Source: UBA6170 sp034429975
GTDB lineage: Bacteria > Chloroflexota > Anaerolineae > Anaerolineales > Anaerolineaceae
Assembly (NCBI GenBank): GCA_034429975.1
Contig: DAOUFM010000050.1
Location: forward strand, 62,001-126,000
Length of the DNA: 64,000 nt
Direction of reading: 5' to 3'
The first letter of the stretch is position 1; every line of letters begins with the position of its first letter. This document shows, piece after piece, positions 1 through 9,746 of this stretch. The notes under the pieces are model-generated. The model saw only the letters and a program-made list of their open reading frames with translations. It had not been told where the DNA came from and searched no databases. The position numbers and the translations under genes were made by a program.

Positions 1-987
1 TTTTCTTTCTTCTGCCCACTCATCGGTTAGAGCTGCTTCAATAAAGGGGTGGGAGTCATTTTTAATAAGGCGTAATCGCGGGATGTTTACTTCACTGTCC
101 GCATCTGCTACATGAGAGATTATTTCAACGATAGACCATTCGGATGGTTGGGGTCTTTTTGAGTAAAAATCATAGGATCGGTAAGATCTCCGAAGTGAAT
201 CAATATTTGCTACAGTTGCCAGCAAAAAAGCTTTCAATGCCTTTTTTGTTGTTTTAAGATCAATCGTAAATGGATTTTGTGTTAACTTACTTATCCATTC
301 GATTACTTGATCAATGGTTCCGGAGGAACTTTTCGGATGGAAAATTACCCCATTATGATCCGGTGGATTTCCGAGAAAAAAAGTAGGGATACCTAAAACT
401 TCAGCCGGGATAATATCCATTTCCCAATCATTTCCAATCATAACCATTTGGTTATCAGGCCAGCCTATCTTTCCAAGTACTTCAGCGTAAAATTCCGGCC
501 TGGGTTTTGTAAAATGGGATTCTTCAAAATTGGTTATATATAGAAATTTTGACAGATCAATTCCTAAATTAGCCCAATTAATCCGATGTTCAATGGCGAT
601 TCTTGGGAATAAAGGATTTGTGGCAATAATTATTTTGTGGTTTTCCTTTATTAATTCTTGAATTAAGGTTGCAGCGTGGGAGATTTCACCAGTTAAGGGG
701 GATAATTTTGGAAATTCATGTTGATAAAAAAAGTAAATTTTTTCCGCAAGGAGTTCCTTGGATGCTCCAATTTTTTGGTAGAAATAATGATCAAAACACT
801 CTTCCAACGTTTTTGTTGGGTCAATATTATCGACCATCAAATCTGTCCCTCTAAAAATTAAGGCAGGCAATTCTTTTGGAGGTATATACTCTGAAAGCGA
901 GTTTCCAAGACTTTTTAAATATGCTGGCAAAAATTTCTCCATCGGATTTTCGAGGAGGGTATCATCTAAATCAAATAAAATTATCAA
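1..987 (-). CDS. HAD-family phosphatase fused to a DinB-like C-terminal domain (3' end cut by window edge)
   Basis: The reading frame starts at a TTG directly after the stop of the upstream gene and stays open to base 1, so the C-terminus lies outside. The N-terminus has HAD motif I (LFDLDDTLLE), followed by a cap region, a motif II-like ATNPLFP and a motif IV-like MIGNDWEMDI, which suggests a small-molecule phosphatase. From about residue 240 the sequence changes to a DinB/damage-inducible-like helical domain (EWSIVEIISHVADADS, with the His expected at the metal site). It is last of three genes read leftward from efp. Substrate is unknown. The missing ATG may explain why the gene is easy to miss. 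Confidence 0.75.
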   Translation of the reverse strand, partial: MIILFDLDDTLLENPMEKFLPAYLKSLGNSLSEYIPPKELPALIFRGTDLMVDNIDPTKTLEECFDHYFYQKIGASKELLAEKIYFFYQHEFPKLSPLTGEISHAATLIQELIKENHKIIIATNPLFPRIAIEHRINWANLGIDLSKFLYITNFEESHFTKPRPEFYAEVLGKIGWPDNQMVMIGNDWEMDIIPAEVLGIPTFFLGNPPDHNGVIFHPKSSSGTIDQVIEWISKLTQNPFTIDLKTTKKALKAFLLATVANIDSLRRSYRSYDFYSKRPQPSEWSIVEIISHVADADSEVNIPRLRLIKNDSHPFIEAALTDEWAEERK

Positions 988-1317
988 TTATTTATCCTCA
1001 AGAAAAATATCTGGTAATGGGTGGCATTGCCCACAACCAATATGTGGCTCTTTAACTTTTATTTTATTTTTTATGCAATAAGCTTCGATGTGCATTTGTT
1101 TTTTGATCCAAAAATATTTTTTGACTTTTCCAGATAACTGCATATATGAACAAGCATTCGCCTGTAAGATGGACGGAACTGGGCAAGTTTTGCAAAGTTT
1201 GTTCGTCCAGTCTCTTTTTGATTTTTGGTCAGTTAAAAGCCGGCAGTCTTCAAAATTTCTCCCTCGGAAATAATCCCCAAAAAAGTAAGGACATTCCTGG
1301 CCATAAGGTGTGCGCAT
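988..1317 (-). CDS. Small cysteine-rich protein of unknown function
   Basis: A 109-residue protein with eight cysteines (positions 9, 25, 42, 45, 56, 81, 95, 98), including CKTC at 42-45 and CGQC at 95-98 near the end. This pattern suggests a metal or Fe-S site, but I recognise no named family. It has no signal peptide or membrane segment. Its ATG lies two bases after the efp stop and its stop abuts the TTG start of the HAD-DinB gene, so the three are probably cotranscribed. The shared operon with EF-P does not by itself give a function. Confidence 0.6.
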   Translation of the reverse strand: MRTPYGQECPYFFGDYFRGRNFEDCRLLTDQKSKRDWTNKLCKTCPVPSILQANACSYMQLSGKVKKYFWIKKQMHIEAYCIKNKIKVKEPHIGCGQCHPLPDIFLEDK

Positions 1318-1319
1318 TC

Positions 1320-1883
1320 TTATTGGGTTACACGGGTAACGTATTCACCAGTTCTTGTGTCAACCCGAATAACATCCCCAGTAGAAACAAAATAAGGGGT
1401 GAAAACGGATGCACCAGTTTCAACCTCGACCTTTTTGGTCTGACCAGTGGCTGTATCGCCCTTTACTGCGATTTCTGCATATGTAACCTCTAAATCCACA
1501 GTTATTGGTAACTCAACATCAATTGCTTTGGAATTATAAAAGGTTATTTTTACTTCCATATTTTCTTTTAGGAAATTCGTTGATTCCCCAAGGGCTTCTG
1601 CCTGTAAAGGATATTGATCGAAAGTCTCATTATCCATGAAATAATAAAATTCACCATCATTGTACAAATATTGAGCATTATGGTATTCAAGACGTACATC
1701 CTGAATTTGTTGACCAGAGTTGAATGTTTTCTCAATCGTTGCTCCGGTAATCATATTTCTTGCTTTTATGCGAATGGTAGCGTTGCCACGACCGGTTTTG
1801 TTATGTCCATAATCCAGCACTTTATATAAATTCCCATCCAATTCAAATGTAACACCTTTTCTAAGTTCATTTACATCAATCAT
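1320..1883 (-). CDS. efp: Translation elongation factor P
   Basis: A 187-residue protein with the three-barrel EF-P layout. It begins MIDVNELRKG and ends IRVDTRTGEYVTRVTQ, matching the conserved C-terminal signature. EF-P relieves ribosome stalling at polyproline. The start at 1883 is preferred over an upstream in-frame codon at 1955 because it gives the normal family length and the upstream stretch overlaps the promoter. The loop tip reads HNKTGRGNA, which puts Arg32 where E. coli EF-P carries the modified Lys34. A consensus-like promoter lies just upstream. Confidence 0.95.
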   Translation of the reverse strand: MIDVNELRKGVTFELDGNLYKVLDYGHNKTGRGNATIRIKARNMITGATIEKTFNSGQQIQDVRLEYHNAQYLYNDGEFYYFMDNETFDQYPLQAEALGESTNFLKENMEVKITFYNSKAIDVELPITVDLEVTYAEIAVKGDTATGQTKKVEVETGASVFTPYFVSTGDVIRVDTRTGEYVTRVTQ

Positions 1884-1920
1884 AAAACACCTTTTATCAG
1901 AATAAAAAAATAGTGGTTTG

Positions 1921-1949
1921 ATTATAGTCCAGGCATTAAAGGGTGGCAA
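1921..1949 (-). promoter_or_regulatory. Sigma-70-type promoter for efp
   Basis: Read on the minus strand, TTGCCA (1944-1949), a 17-base spacer and a perfect TATAAT (1921-1926). Transcription would start near 1914, giving a leader of about 30 bases before the efp ATG. Confidence 0.6.
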
Positions 1950-1982
1950 GGTCAAAAAAGTTGACAGGAAGCTTAGTGACCA

Positions 1983-2020
1983 TAAAATAAAAAATCCGGG
2001 TTGTGATGCAACCCGGACTT
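1983..2020 (-). terminator. Rho-independent terminator downstream of hpf
   Basis: A 9-bp GC-rich stem (tccgggttg at 1995-2003 pairing with caacccgga at 2009-2017) with a 5-base loop, followed on the minus strand by a T-rich run. It lies 12 bases after the hpf stop and separates hpf from the efp promoter. Confidence 0.85.
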
Positions 2021-2028
2021 TGTATTGA

Positions 2029-2589
2029 TTAACTTAATTTCGGTTCGATTAATCCGTACCCCCCATCCCTTCGAAGATACAATATATTAATACTTTCAGT
2101 CCTCATGTTATAAAAAACAAAGAAATTTTCATGACCTAACAATTTCATTTGTTCGAGCGCTTCGAGTTCATCCATAGGATCTAAAGAAAAAGTTTTTCGG
2201 CGGATAATTTCCGGAACTTCATGTTCTTCAACTTCCGGCAATTCAGCAGCTAACTCCGATAAGGGTGTTCCATCTCCCCGCCCACGATCTCTTTTCCCTT
2301 TTAGCCTGGCAATTTGCCGTTGCATTTTTTCAATTGAAGCGTCAATCGCTGCAAAAATATCATCGGACCTTTCTTCCGTTCGTAAAATGTAGCCTTTTCC
2401 ACGAATTGTGATTTGTGCGACTTGCCGATCAGAAGCACTCCTGGCAGCTTTGGCATAAGTCAAATCAACTCTGGTTTCATCAATATCATTTAAATAGCGA
2501 TTGAGTTTAGAAACTTTTTTGTTTACATATTCTTCCAATCTTTCGGACATTTTAAGATTTTTAGTAAAGATATCGACTTTGGTTGCCAT
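2029..2589 (-). CDS. hpf: Long-form ribosome hibernation promoting factor
   Basis: A 186-residue protein. The N-terminal S30AE/YfiA-like domain (MATKVDIFTKNLKMSERLEE onward) binds in the 30S decoding region. The C-terminal domain (RRKTFSLDPMDELEALEQM to GLIEPKLS) is the dimerisation domain of long HPF that drives 100S ribosome formation. The start at 2589 is chosen because a strong GGAGGAAT precedes it and the protein then begins as family members do. Upstream in-frame codons to 2676 would overlap comF. It follows comF by 40 bases and ends in a strong terminator. Confidence 0.93.
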   Translation of the reverse strand: MATKVDIFTKNLKMSERLEEYVNKKVSKLNRYLNDIDETRVDLTYAKAARSASDRQVAQITIRGKGYILRTEERSDDIFAAIDASIEKMQRQIARLKGKRDRGRGDGTPLSELAAELPEVEEHEVPEIIRRKTFSLDPMDELEALEQMKLLGHENFFVFYNMRTESINILYLRRDGGYGLIEPKLS

Positions 2590-2629
2590 TTTATTCCTCC
2601 TGGAAAAATTTTTAACGCAGAGCAGTGTC

Positions 2630-3388
2630 TTATAAATGATCACTAAACCCGGTGCGGGTATGGACTGCACGAGCAACGGTAAACGCTACTATATCGTTTG
2701 CTCCTGCCTTTTTCAATGCTGATGCACAAGCTTCCAATGTGGCTCCTGTTGTGGATACATCGTCAATAAGTAAGATGTTTTTACCTTTCACCACTTTAGA
2801 ATCAGCGATAAACGCATCATTTACATTGGTTAAACGCTCGTGTCGATCTAATTTCACCTGGGACTGAGTGTCTTTTACTCGACGCAGCGACTGCTTATTA
2901 ATTAATAACTTGGTAGACATTGAAAACGGTAATGCAAGCAAAAAAGACTGATTGTAACCACGTTCATGGATCCTTTTTGAGCTTAATGGTACGGGTATTA
3001 CCATATCAATATCCAGTTTATTTTTATTGTACAGTTCAACCAAATAATTAGCCAGCACTTCGGCTATACCAATATCACGATTGTATTTTAAATTTCGGAG
3101 AGCAGATGATAGAGGAGGTTGATAATAGGAAAAAGATCTTATTATCGAGATATTACTGAGACGATTTTTACATTCATCAATATCATGTTTCAGGTAAGAG
3201 ATTGGCTCTCCACATTTCGGACAAATATTCGAATCAAGCATTTGAACTTGATCAGCACATTTTTTGCAAAATCTTTCTCCAATTGTGTTACAGCCTGCAC
3301 ACCGAGGAGGAAAAATAAAATCAATAATTTTCCAACTATATTTAAAAAAAGGTATGCTAAAAGAAGGGTGATTAACCCAGAATGTCAT
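2630..3388 (-). CDS. comF: ComF-family phosphoribosyltransferase-like protein
   Basis: A 252-residue protein. The N-terminus has two CxxC zinc-finger pairs (CAGC, CKKC, then CPKCGEP), and the C-terminus has a type I PRT fold with the PRPP loop ILLIDDVSTTGATLEAC. VIPVPLSSKRIHERGYNQ is a ComF hallmark. In naturally competent bacteria ComF acts with the DNA-uptake machinery; in others the role is unclear. It starts 12 bases after tadC with an AAAGGAA ribosome site, so it is likely cotranscribed with the pilus operon. No other competence genes are visible. Confidence 0.88.
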   Translation of the reverse strand: MTFWVNHPSFSIPFFKYSWKIIDFIFPPRCAGCNTIGERFCKKCADQVQMLDSNICPKCGEPISYLKHDIDECKNRLSNISIIRSFSYYQPPLSSALRNLKYNRDIGIAEVLANYLVELYNKNKLDIDMVIPVPLSSKRIHERGYNQSFLLALPFSMSTKLLINKQSLRRVKDTQSQVKLDRHERLTNVNDAFIADSKVVKGKNILLIDDVSTTGATLEACASALKKAGANDIVAFTVARAVHTRTGFSDHL

Positions 3389-3400
3389 GATATTCCTTTC

Positions 3401-4351
3401 TTACTGGAACATTCCGCCTAAAGCGGATTGCATTAATCGCAATGCTGCAGGGGTTAATAGCACAATCATTAATGATGGAAAAATTAGAAGTCCCATTGGA
3501 ACTAGCATTTTGATTGGGGCTTTGTGCGCCTCTTCCTCAGCTAACTGACGCCTTCGAATTCTCATTTGATCTGCTTGAATACGAAGAACTTTGGATAAAG
3601 AAACACCCAATTGCTCGCTTTGAATTACTGCTGCCACAAAACTTGTCATCTCCGGTAAGCCAATCCGGTTAGACATATCTCTTAATGCATCTCTACGCAC
3701 TTTTCCTAACTGGATTTCCTGAATTACCCGCGCAAAGGCCATGGATAGTTGGCTTTCCCATTTTTCACTGACTTTATGCATAGCCGCATCAAACCCTAAA
3801 CCGGCTTCAACGCAAATTGTAAGTAAATCGAGAGCATCAGGCATAGCTTTTCGAATTTCTTTTTGTCTTCGATTGATTCTTGATGTCAAAAACATATTTG
3901 GAAAATAAAAACCTATAAATCCAAACAAAAGCGAAACCAATAACTTCCTTCCAAAAGGCCATCCTAAAGAACCAATGGATAGGACAAAGAGAATGATTCC
4001 CCCAAAAAAGAATAAAGCAATAAATTGGGTAGCTAGAATGATCGTTGGATCGATGTTGGAAGAAACACCAGCCAATTCTAATTTCTTTTCAATCGATGAC
4101 ATGGCATTTTGAGGTGTGAAGCGAATTACGAATTCACCCAATTTTCTGGCAATTGGATAAATTACTCTTTCCTGGAAAGGTAGAGATAATTCCAGTTTTC
4201 GCAATTCTACCGGTGCATCATCCAAATTTAATTCTCCCAGGCGCTCATTAAGCAGGCGGCTTTCATCAAAATTTTGGCTTCGCACACCAATAACTGTGAG
4301 AACGATTGCAATGATAATGATCGCAACAATTAATATAATTAATATGGTCAT
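3401..4351 (-). CDS. tadC: Tad pilus inner-membrane platform protein TadC
   Basis: A 316-residue membrane protein of the type II secretion F / GspF family. It has an N-terminal hydrophobic segment (residues 1-22), a paired central segment (about 100-150), a cytoplasmic helical domain containing MPDALDLLTICVEAGLGFDAA (a GspF-type signature), and a C-terminal segment. Together with TadB it forms the platform that couples the TadA ATPase to Flp pilin assembly. It is last of the pilus genes, 21 bases after tadB. Confidence 0.88.
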   Translation of the reverse strand: MTILIILIVAIIIIAIVLTVIGVRSQNFDESRLLNERLGELNLDDAPVELRKLELSLPFQERVIYPIARKLGEFVIRFTPQNAMSSIEKKLELAGVSSNIDPTIILATQFIALFFFGGIILFVLSIGSLGWPFGRKLLVSLLFGFIGFYFPNMFLTSRINRRQKEIRKAMPDALDLLTICVEAGLGFDAAMHKVSEKWESQLSMAFARVIQEIQLGKVRRDALRDMSNRIGLPEMTSFVAAVIQSEQLGVSLSKVLRIQADQMRIRRRQLAEEEAHKAPIKMLVPMGLLIFPSLMIVLLTPAALRLMQSALGGMFQ

Positions 4352-4372
4352 AATCGGTCCTCCAGAAATCTC

Positions 4373-5362
4373 TTAAACTTCAATTTCACCAATTTTGTTC
4401 ATCACAAAATAACCTGAGATAATCAATAAACCAGCAACAATCAAAGCAGCAATTCCACAAACTCCGCTTTCTGGTTTGAAAAATTGCATAATATATTCTC
4501 TATTTAAAAGATACAAAACGCCAATTACGAACAATGGTAATAATGACAAGAAACGACCGGAATACATAACCTGAGTTGTTAATACTCGGATTTCACCTTT
4601 AATTCGGATACGCTCCCGAATTGTGTATGAAATTGAATCCAGAATTTCTGCTAAATTACCACCAACTTCGCGTTGAACATTGATAGCAGTGATTGTAAGA
4701 TCCAGATCGTCACTGGGAATTCTAATCAACAAATTCTCCAACGCTTTTTCCATATTGATCCCTAACTGAATTTCCTGAATTACCCTGCGAAATTCATCTG
4801 AAAGAGGGGCAGGTAATTCTTTTGAGACCGCCTCCATCGCTTGCATGGTAGAAAAGCCAGCCCTTAAACCATTTACCATTAGATTTAACATATCTGGTAG
4901 TTGTTGGTCAAATTTTATTAACCGTTTCTTTTGTTGGGATTTCACATACATATTAGGCAGGAATAAACCGATTACTGCACCTACTACACCAACGAGCAGG
5001 CTTTTTCCACCTACGAACCATAGGACAAATCCTACCAGTACAGAGCTGATTACAATTAAAGAAATGTACTCACCTGGTTTAAATTTCAAGTCTGCTCTAG
5101 ATAGACTGTTAGAAATTTTGTCTCCAATGGAAGATCGTTCAACTCTACGGTTCAGCCAATCCGTCAAAGGACGAGCTCTTTCTTTTTCTGTGAGTGGTTC
5201 CTCGCCTTCCAGATATTTTCCCAACCTGGTTACTTCAACGGCTCGCTTATCGGCAGAAATAGATACAACAATTCCAACGATGAGAAGAATGATTGCAAAG
5301 CTACCAACAACTGACAAAATTAATATAGGATTAATTTGGTTAATTATTTGGAGGAAATCCAT
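4373..5362 (-). CDS. tadB: Tad pilus inner-membrane platform protein TadB
   Basis: A 329-residue GspF-type protein with an N-terminal membrane segment (about 12-35), a mid-protein pair (about 105-140) and C-terminal segments ending in a short basic/acidic tail. The signature LPDMLNLMVNGLRAGFSTMQAME matches TadB. The gene sits between tadA and tadC in the canonical order and is presumed to form a heteromeric platform with TadC. A 203-residue open frame on the opposite strand (4845-5456) is a shadow of this gene. Confidence 0.88.
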   Translation of the reverse strand: MDFLQIINQINPILILSVVGSFAIILLIVGIVVSISADKRAVEVTRLGKYLEGEEPLTEKERARPLTDWLNRRVERSSIGDKISNSLSRADLKFKPGEYISLIVISSVLVGFVLWFVGGKSLLVGVVGAVIGLFLPNMYVKSQQKKRLIKFDQQLPDMLNLMVNGLRAGFSTMQAMEAVSKELPAPLSDEFRRVIQEIQLGINMEKALENLLIRIPSDDLDLTITAINVQREVGGNLAEILDSISYTIRERIRIKGEIRVLTTQVMYSGRFLSLLPLFVIGVLYLLNREYIMQFFKPESGVCGIAALIVAGLLIISGYFVMNKIGEIEV

Positions 5363-5382
5363 TGGTACCTGCTTTCAAAAAA

Positions 5383-6780
<1,398 letters not shown>

Positions 6781-6805
6781 AGAATTTCCTCAACTTTTTC
6801 TGTGA

Positions 6806-8011
6806 CTAAACTGGTTCTTCGCTTAGACTATTAATTCTTTCCTTTACTTTTTCGTTAATGGAGTAAATACTTTTTGAAACCGGAGTATTTTTGTTTTCAA
6901 TGATTAAAGGAATACCTCGATTAATAGAAGTGATAACAATCCGTTCTTCGAGCGGGATCACTGCATCGACATTAAGTTTAAGACTATCACTAATCCGTTC
7001 TGGTGAAATAGCAATTCGTTTGTCATAACGATTAACAACAAATAGAATACGTTTTCGACTAATTCCAGATTGATCAGATAAATTTAAGAATGAATTTACG
7101 CTTTTGATTGAAGGAATATCTTGTGTGGCAACCAGGACAATCATCGTGGAAATATCAAGGGCGGCTTGAACAACATCTGTAAGATAAGGAGTAGTATCCA
7201 CAACAATATAGTCAAAAATCTTTTGCAAATATTCTAAGATTTTCTGGAATTGATAAGAAGAAACCTGGTCGGCATATTCCGGTCTTGGTGGAGCGGCTAA
7301 GAATTTTATTTTTGATTGTGGATGAGTGATTAAAACATCATTAACAATTTCAGGGTCCAGTTCGTCTGCTCGCGGAGCAAGATCGAGGATTGAGTTTCTG
7401 CCTTGTTTGTTTAGAAATATTGCGATGTCACCATAAAGTAGATTGCCATCCACGATTGCGACCGATTCGGTCTCATTTTGAAGTGAAATAGCGAGATTTG
7501 TTGCGATGGTTGTGCATCCAACTCCTCCCTTGGGGCTATAAACAGCAATAATCTTACCAAGCTTGCTTAACCGAATTCCGGTAGCTTCCACGCTTTCCGT
7601 TACCAGTTGTGCTTTTTCTTTTTCTTCAAAGGCTAATTTTCCAGCTTGACGAATGGCATTGGTTAATTCATCAATCAAAGGAGGTTTTGATAGAAAATCT
7701 CTGGCACCGGCTAGCATGGCACGACGCATGTAGCCTGAGTCATATTGAACAGAAAGAATCACAACTTGAATATGAGGATGTTTTTTCCGAATATTTTCAG
7801 TGGCTACCAGACCATCCATATCCGGCATATTGATATCCATTACGATAACTTCAGGCAAGATTTTCCCTGCCATTTCAATTGCTTCTTTTCCAGTTCTGGC
7901 TTCACCAATGATCTCAATTTTCGGGTCAAATTGCAACATTCTGCGAATGTTTTCCCGTGTTTCAGTGATATCATCGACGATCAGTACCCGAATTTTATCT
8001 GGCTGTGCCAT
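6806..8011 (-). CDS. tadZ: Receiver-domain/MinD-like ATPase fusion (TadZ/CpaE)
   Basis: A 401-residue protein. Residues 1-120 are a response-regulator receiver with an intact acid pair (D13, D14), phosphoacceptor D59 (VMDINMP) and conserved Lys109. From about 152 a ParA/MinD-like ATPase begins with the deviant Walker A KGGVGCTT (161-168). TadZ/CpaE proteins position the Tad machine in the cell. The intact phosphorylation site suggests that a kinase could control pilus placement or assembly, although no kinase gene is adjacent. Confidence 0.9.
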   Translation of the reverse strand: MAQPDKIRVLIVDDITETRENIRRMLQFDPKIEIIGEARTGKEAIEMAGKILPEVIVMDINMPDMDGLVATENIRKKHPHIQVVILSVQYDSGYMRRAMLAGARDFLSKPPLIDELTNAIRQAGKLAFEEKEKAQLVTESVEATGIRLSKLGKIIAVYSPKGGVGCTTIATNLAISLQNETESVAIVDGNLLYGDIAIFLNKQGRNSILDLAPRADELDPEIVNDVLITHPQSKIKFLAAPPRPEYADQVSSYQFQKILEYLQKIFDYIVVDTTPYLTDVVQAALDISTMIVLVATQDIPSIKSVNSFLNLSDQSGISRKRILFVVNRYDKRIAISPERISDSLKLNVDAVIPLEERIVITSINRGIPLIIENKNTPVSKSIYSINEKVKERINSLSEEPV

Positions 8012-8050
8012 TTTTTCCTCTTAATTCCATTCTAAAAAACTACTACAAAA

Positions 8051-9136
8051 CTATTGTTCATTGGTTGGTGCAAACAAACCAATTCTAGGTTCTATTGCGA
8101 ATGGAAGTTTCGTAGGTAATGGAATATTTTTCTGATCCATTAAGTATTGTTGTGTCACTGCATCTGTCACAATCGTCTGAGTGTTGTTAGGATTACGAAG
8201 AGCCAATGTCAGGTATACATTCGCTTTGCGCATATAAGTTAAAAATACCGCATCCTGTGGAGAAACAACCAATGTTACGATGTCAGGTGCTGGGGGAGGG
8301 GGTGGGGCCTGTTCTTCACCAGTTTGAGCAGCCTGAGTTTCATCTGTTGGGGTTGTTTTTTCACCTTCATAGGGGAAATCTCCTACCCGTAAGACCATCG
8401 CATCCTGAACAACGTTTTGACAAACCAGACGGGGTCTTTGAGCTTCAGAAGGGACAACATAAACTGGTTCGTTGAGAGTTGGGTCTAATTCTGTTCTTCC
8501 CTGTGTCGATTCTTCTCCGCCACTGGCGATAATCACTGTAAGAGATTCTGAGACACTTTCTGCTGAAAGGATTTGCTTGGTAACAGAACCAGTGTAGTTA
8601 GGCAATCTTGTTTGATATTCAGGATCAACATCCACCAGTGTCATGCATCCAATAACCATCACATGATCCCCAGCCTGAGGAGCATATGCGATCATCGATT
8701 CTCTATCAAAAAGAACTGATAAAGCTGTTTTATCAACCGGGACGTCAAATGCAGCGATAGAACCACTGGTGGCACTATCAAAAATAATTCCAGGTGTCAG
8801 TGGGATTCTGGCTTGTAACGGGTAAATTGCCTTTTTTCCTATTACCTCATCTAAATTCGTAAAAAAGGTCCCAGCGACAAGTTCCTTTTTAGGAAATGGG
8901 ATCATCGTGACTACACTTGAATCAAGGACATCCCCCCGTTCTACAGATTGAGAAGTGATCACAATATCAACCATTTCCTCAATTTGAAGCTGCGGTGATT
9001 CACTTACCGATGGTGCAGCAGGTTGTAATAAAGGTCTAAACCTTAAAAACAGAAAAACGCCCACTACGACGACAACAATTAACAATAACGCAATAATAAT
9101 TAATACTCTTCCGCCTTTACTTCCTCTAGTAGCCAT
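8051..9136 (-). CDS. cpaB: CpaB/RcpC-like Flp pilus assembly protein with SAF domain
   Basis: A 361-residue protein with a single N-terminal membrane anchor (about 10-31), then an SAF-type domain (VDIVITSQSVERGDVLDSSV, with IPLTPGIIF further on), and a proline-rich linker (PPPPPAPD) near residue 275. It is expected outside the membrane, helping assembly or stability of the pilus. It is first of the assembly genes after the pilin. The usual partner secretin CpaC/RcpA is absent here, consistent with a cell lacking a classical outer membrane. Confidence 0.8.
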   Translation of the reverse strand: MATRGSKGGRVLIIIALLLIVVVVVGVFLFLRFRPLLQPAAPSVSESPQLQIEEMVDIVITSQSVERGDVLDSSVVTMIPFPKKELVAGTFFTNLDEVIGKKAIYPLQARIPLTPGIIFDSATSGSIAAFDVPVDKTALSVLFDRESMIAYAPQAGDHVMVIGCMTLVDVDPEYQTRLPNYTGSVTKQILSAESVSESLTVIIASGGEESTQGRTELDPTLNEPVYVVPSEAQRPRLVCQNVVQDAMVLRVGDFPYEGEKTTPTDETQAAQTGEEQAPPPPPAPDIVTLVVSPQDAVFLTYMRKANVYLTLALRNPNNTQTIVTDAVTQQYLMDQKNIPLPTKLPFAIEPRIGLFAPTNEQ

Positions 9137-9335
9137 AATTTTTACGTCTCCTTAAATTTGGAATAGGAAAACAAATTTGTTTATATATTATACGGTAATA
9201 GATTTCTTTTTGAAAATGTTTTACAGTACCAGTTTATCAAATATTTCCCAACCATACTTATCATTTTAATTACATTTAAAAAATATGCAACTACTTTTTA
9301 GTAAAAAAAATTTTTGAAATATGTTTTTAAACGAT

Positions 9336-9371
9336 AAACACAAAAGACCTCGGAAAAGACCTTTTGTGTTT
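9336..9371 (-). repeat. Inverted repeat between flp pilin and cpaB, possible attenuating hairpin
   Basis: An 11-bp perfect arm pair (aaacacaaaag at 9336-9346, cttttgtgttt at 9361-9371) with a 14-base loop, 20 bases downstream of the pilin stop. The downstream minus-strand sequence is T/A-rich but lacks a clean T run. It may act as a partial terminator or mRNA-stabilising stem that lets the pilin be made in excess over assembly proteins. The rest of 9137-9390 shows nothing else convincing. Confidence 0.5.
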
Positions 9372-9390
9372 ATCCACTTGTTTCTTTAAT

Positions 9391-9537
9391 TTATATTGCG
9401 GTAACAATATTACTAAAGATTTTACCGATTGCCGGGCCAAGTAATGCAAGGATTACGATAACAACAACTGCTACTAAAACAAGAATTAATGCATATTCAA
9501 CAAGACCCTGACCTTTTTCTTTTGGTGCAAATAACAT
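9391..9537 (-). CDS. flp: Flp/Fap-type major pilin
   Basis: A 48-residue prepilin encoded from an ATG at 9537, preceded by a strong AAAGGAGG. It reads MLFAPKEKGQGLVEYAL and then a long hydrophobic helix, ending FSNIVTAI. The class IV-b/Flp cleavage motif is present: Gly9, then Glu14 and Tyr15 at +5 and +6 of the mature protein. Mature pilin would be only 39 residues. It heads the Tad operon. The prepilin peptidase (TadV/CpaA) needed to process it is not in this window. Confidence 0.92.
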   Translation of the reverse strand: MLFAPKEKGQGLVEYALILVLVAVVVIVILALLGPAIGKIFSNIVTAI

Positions 9538-9746
9538 TGGATTTTCCTCCTTTCAATGCAATTTTTTTAATTGTCTATGATTGTTATTATATATTAATTG
9601 TATTTTAAATCAAGCTGTAAAAATTACAAATACCTAACAAAATATGTTTTTTTTGTAAATAATTACCATTTGAAATAAAAACCTGTTTATGTTTGTATTA
9701 AGTTATAATGAAATAATCAGATTTAGATATTTTGTGAGGAGGTAAT

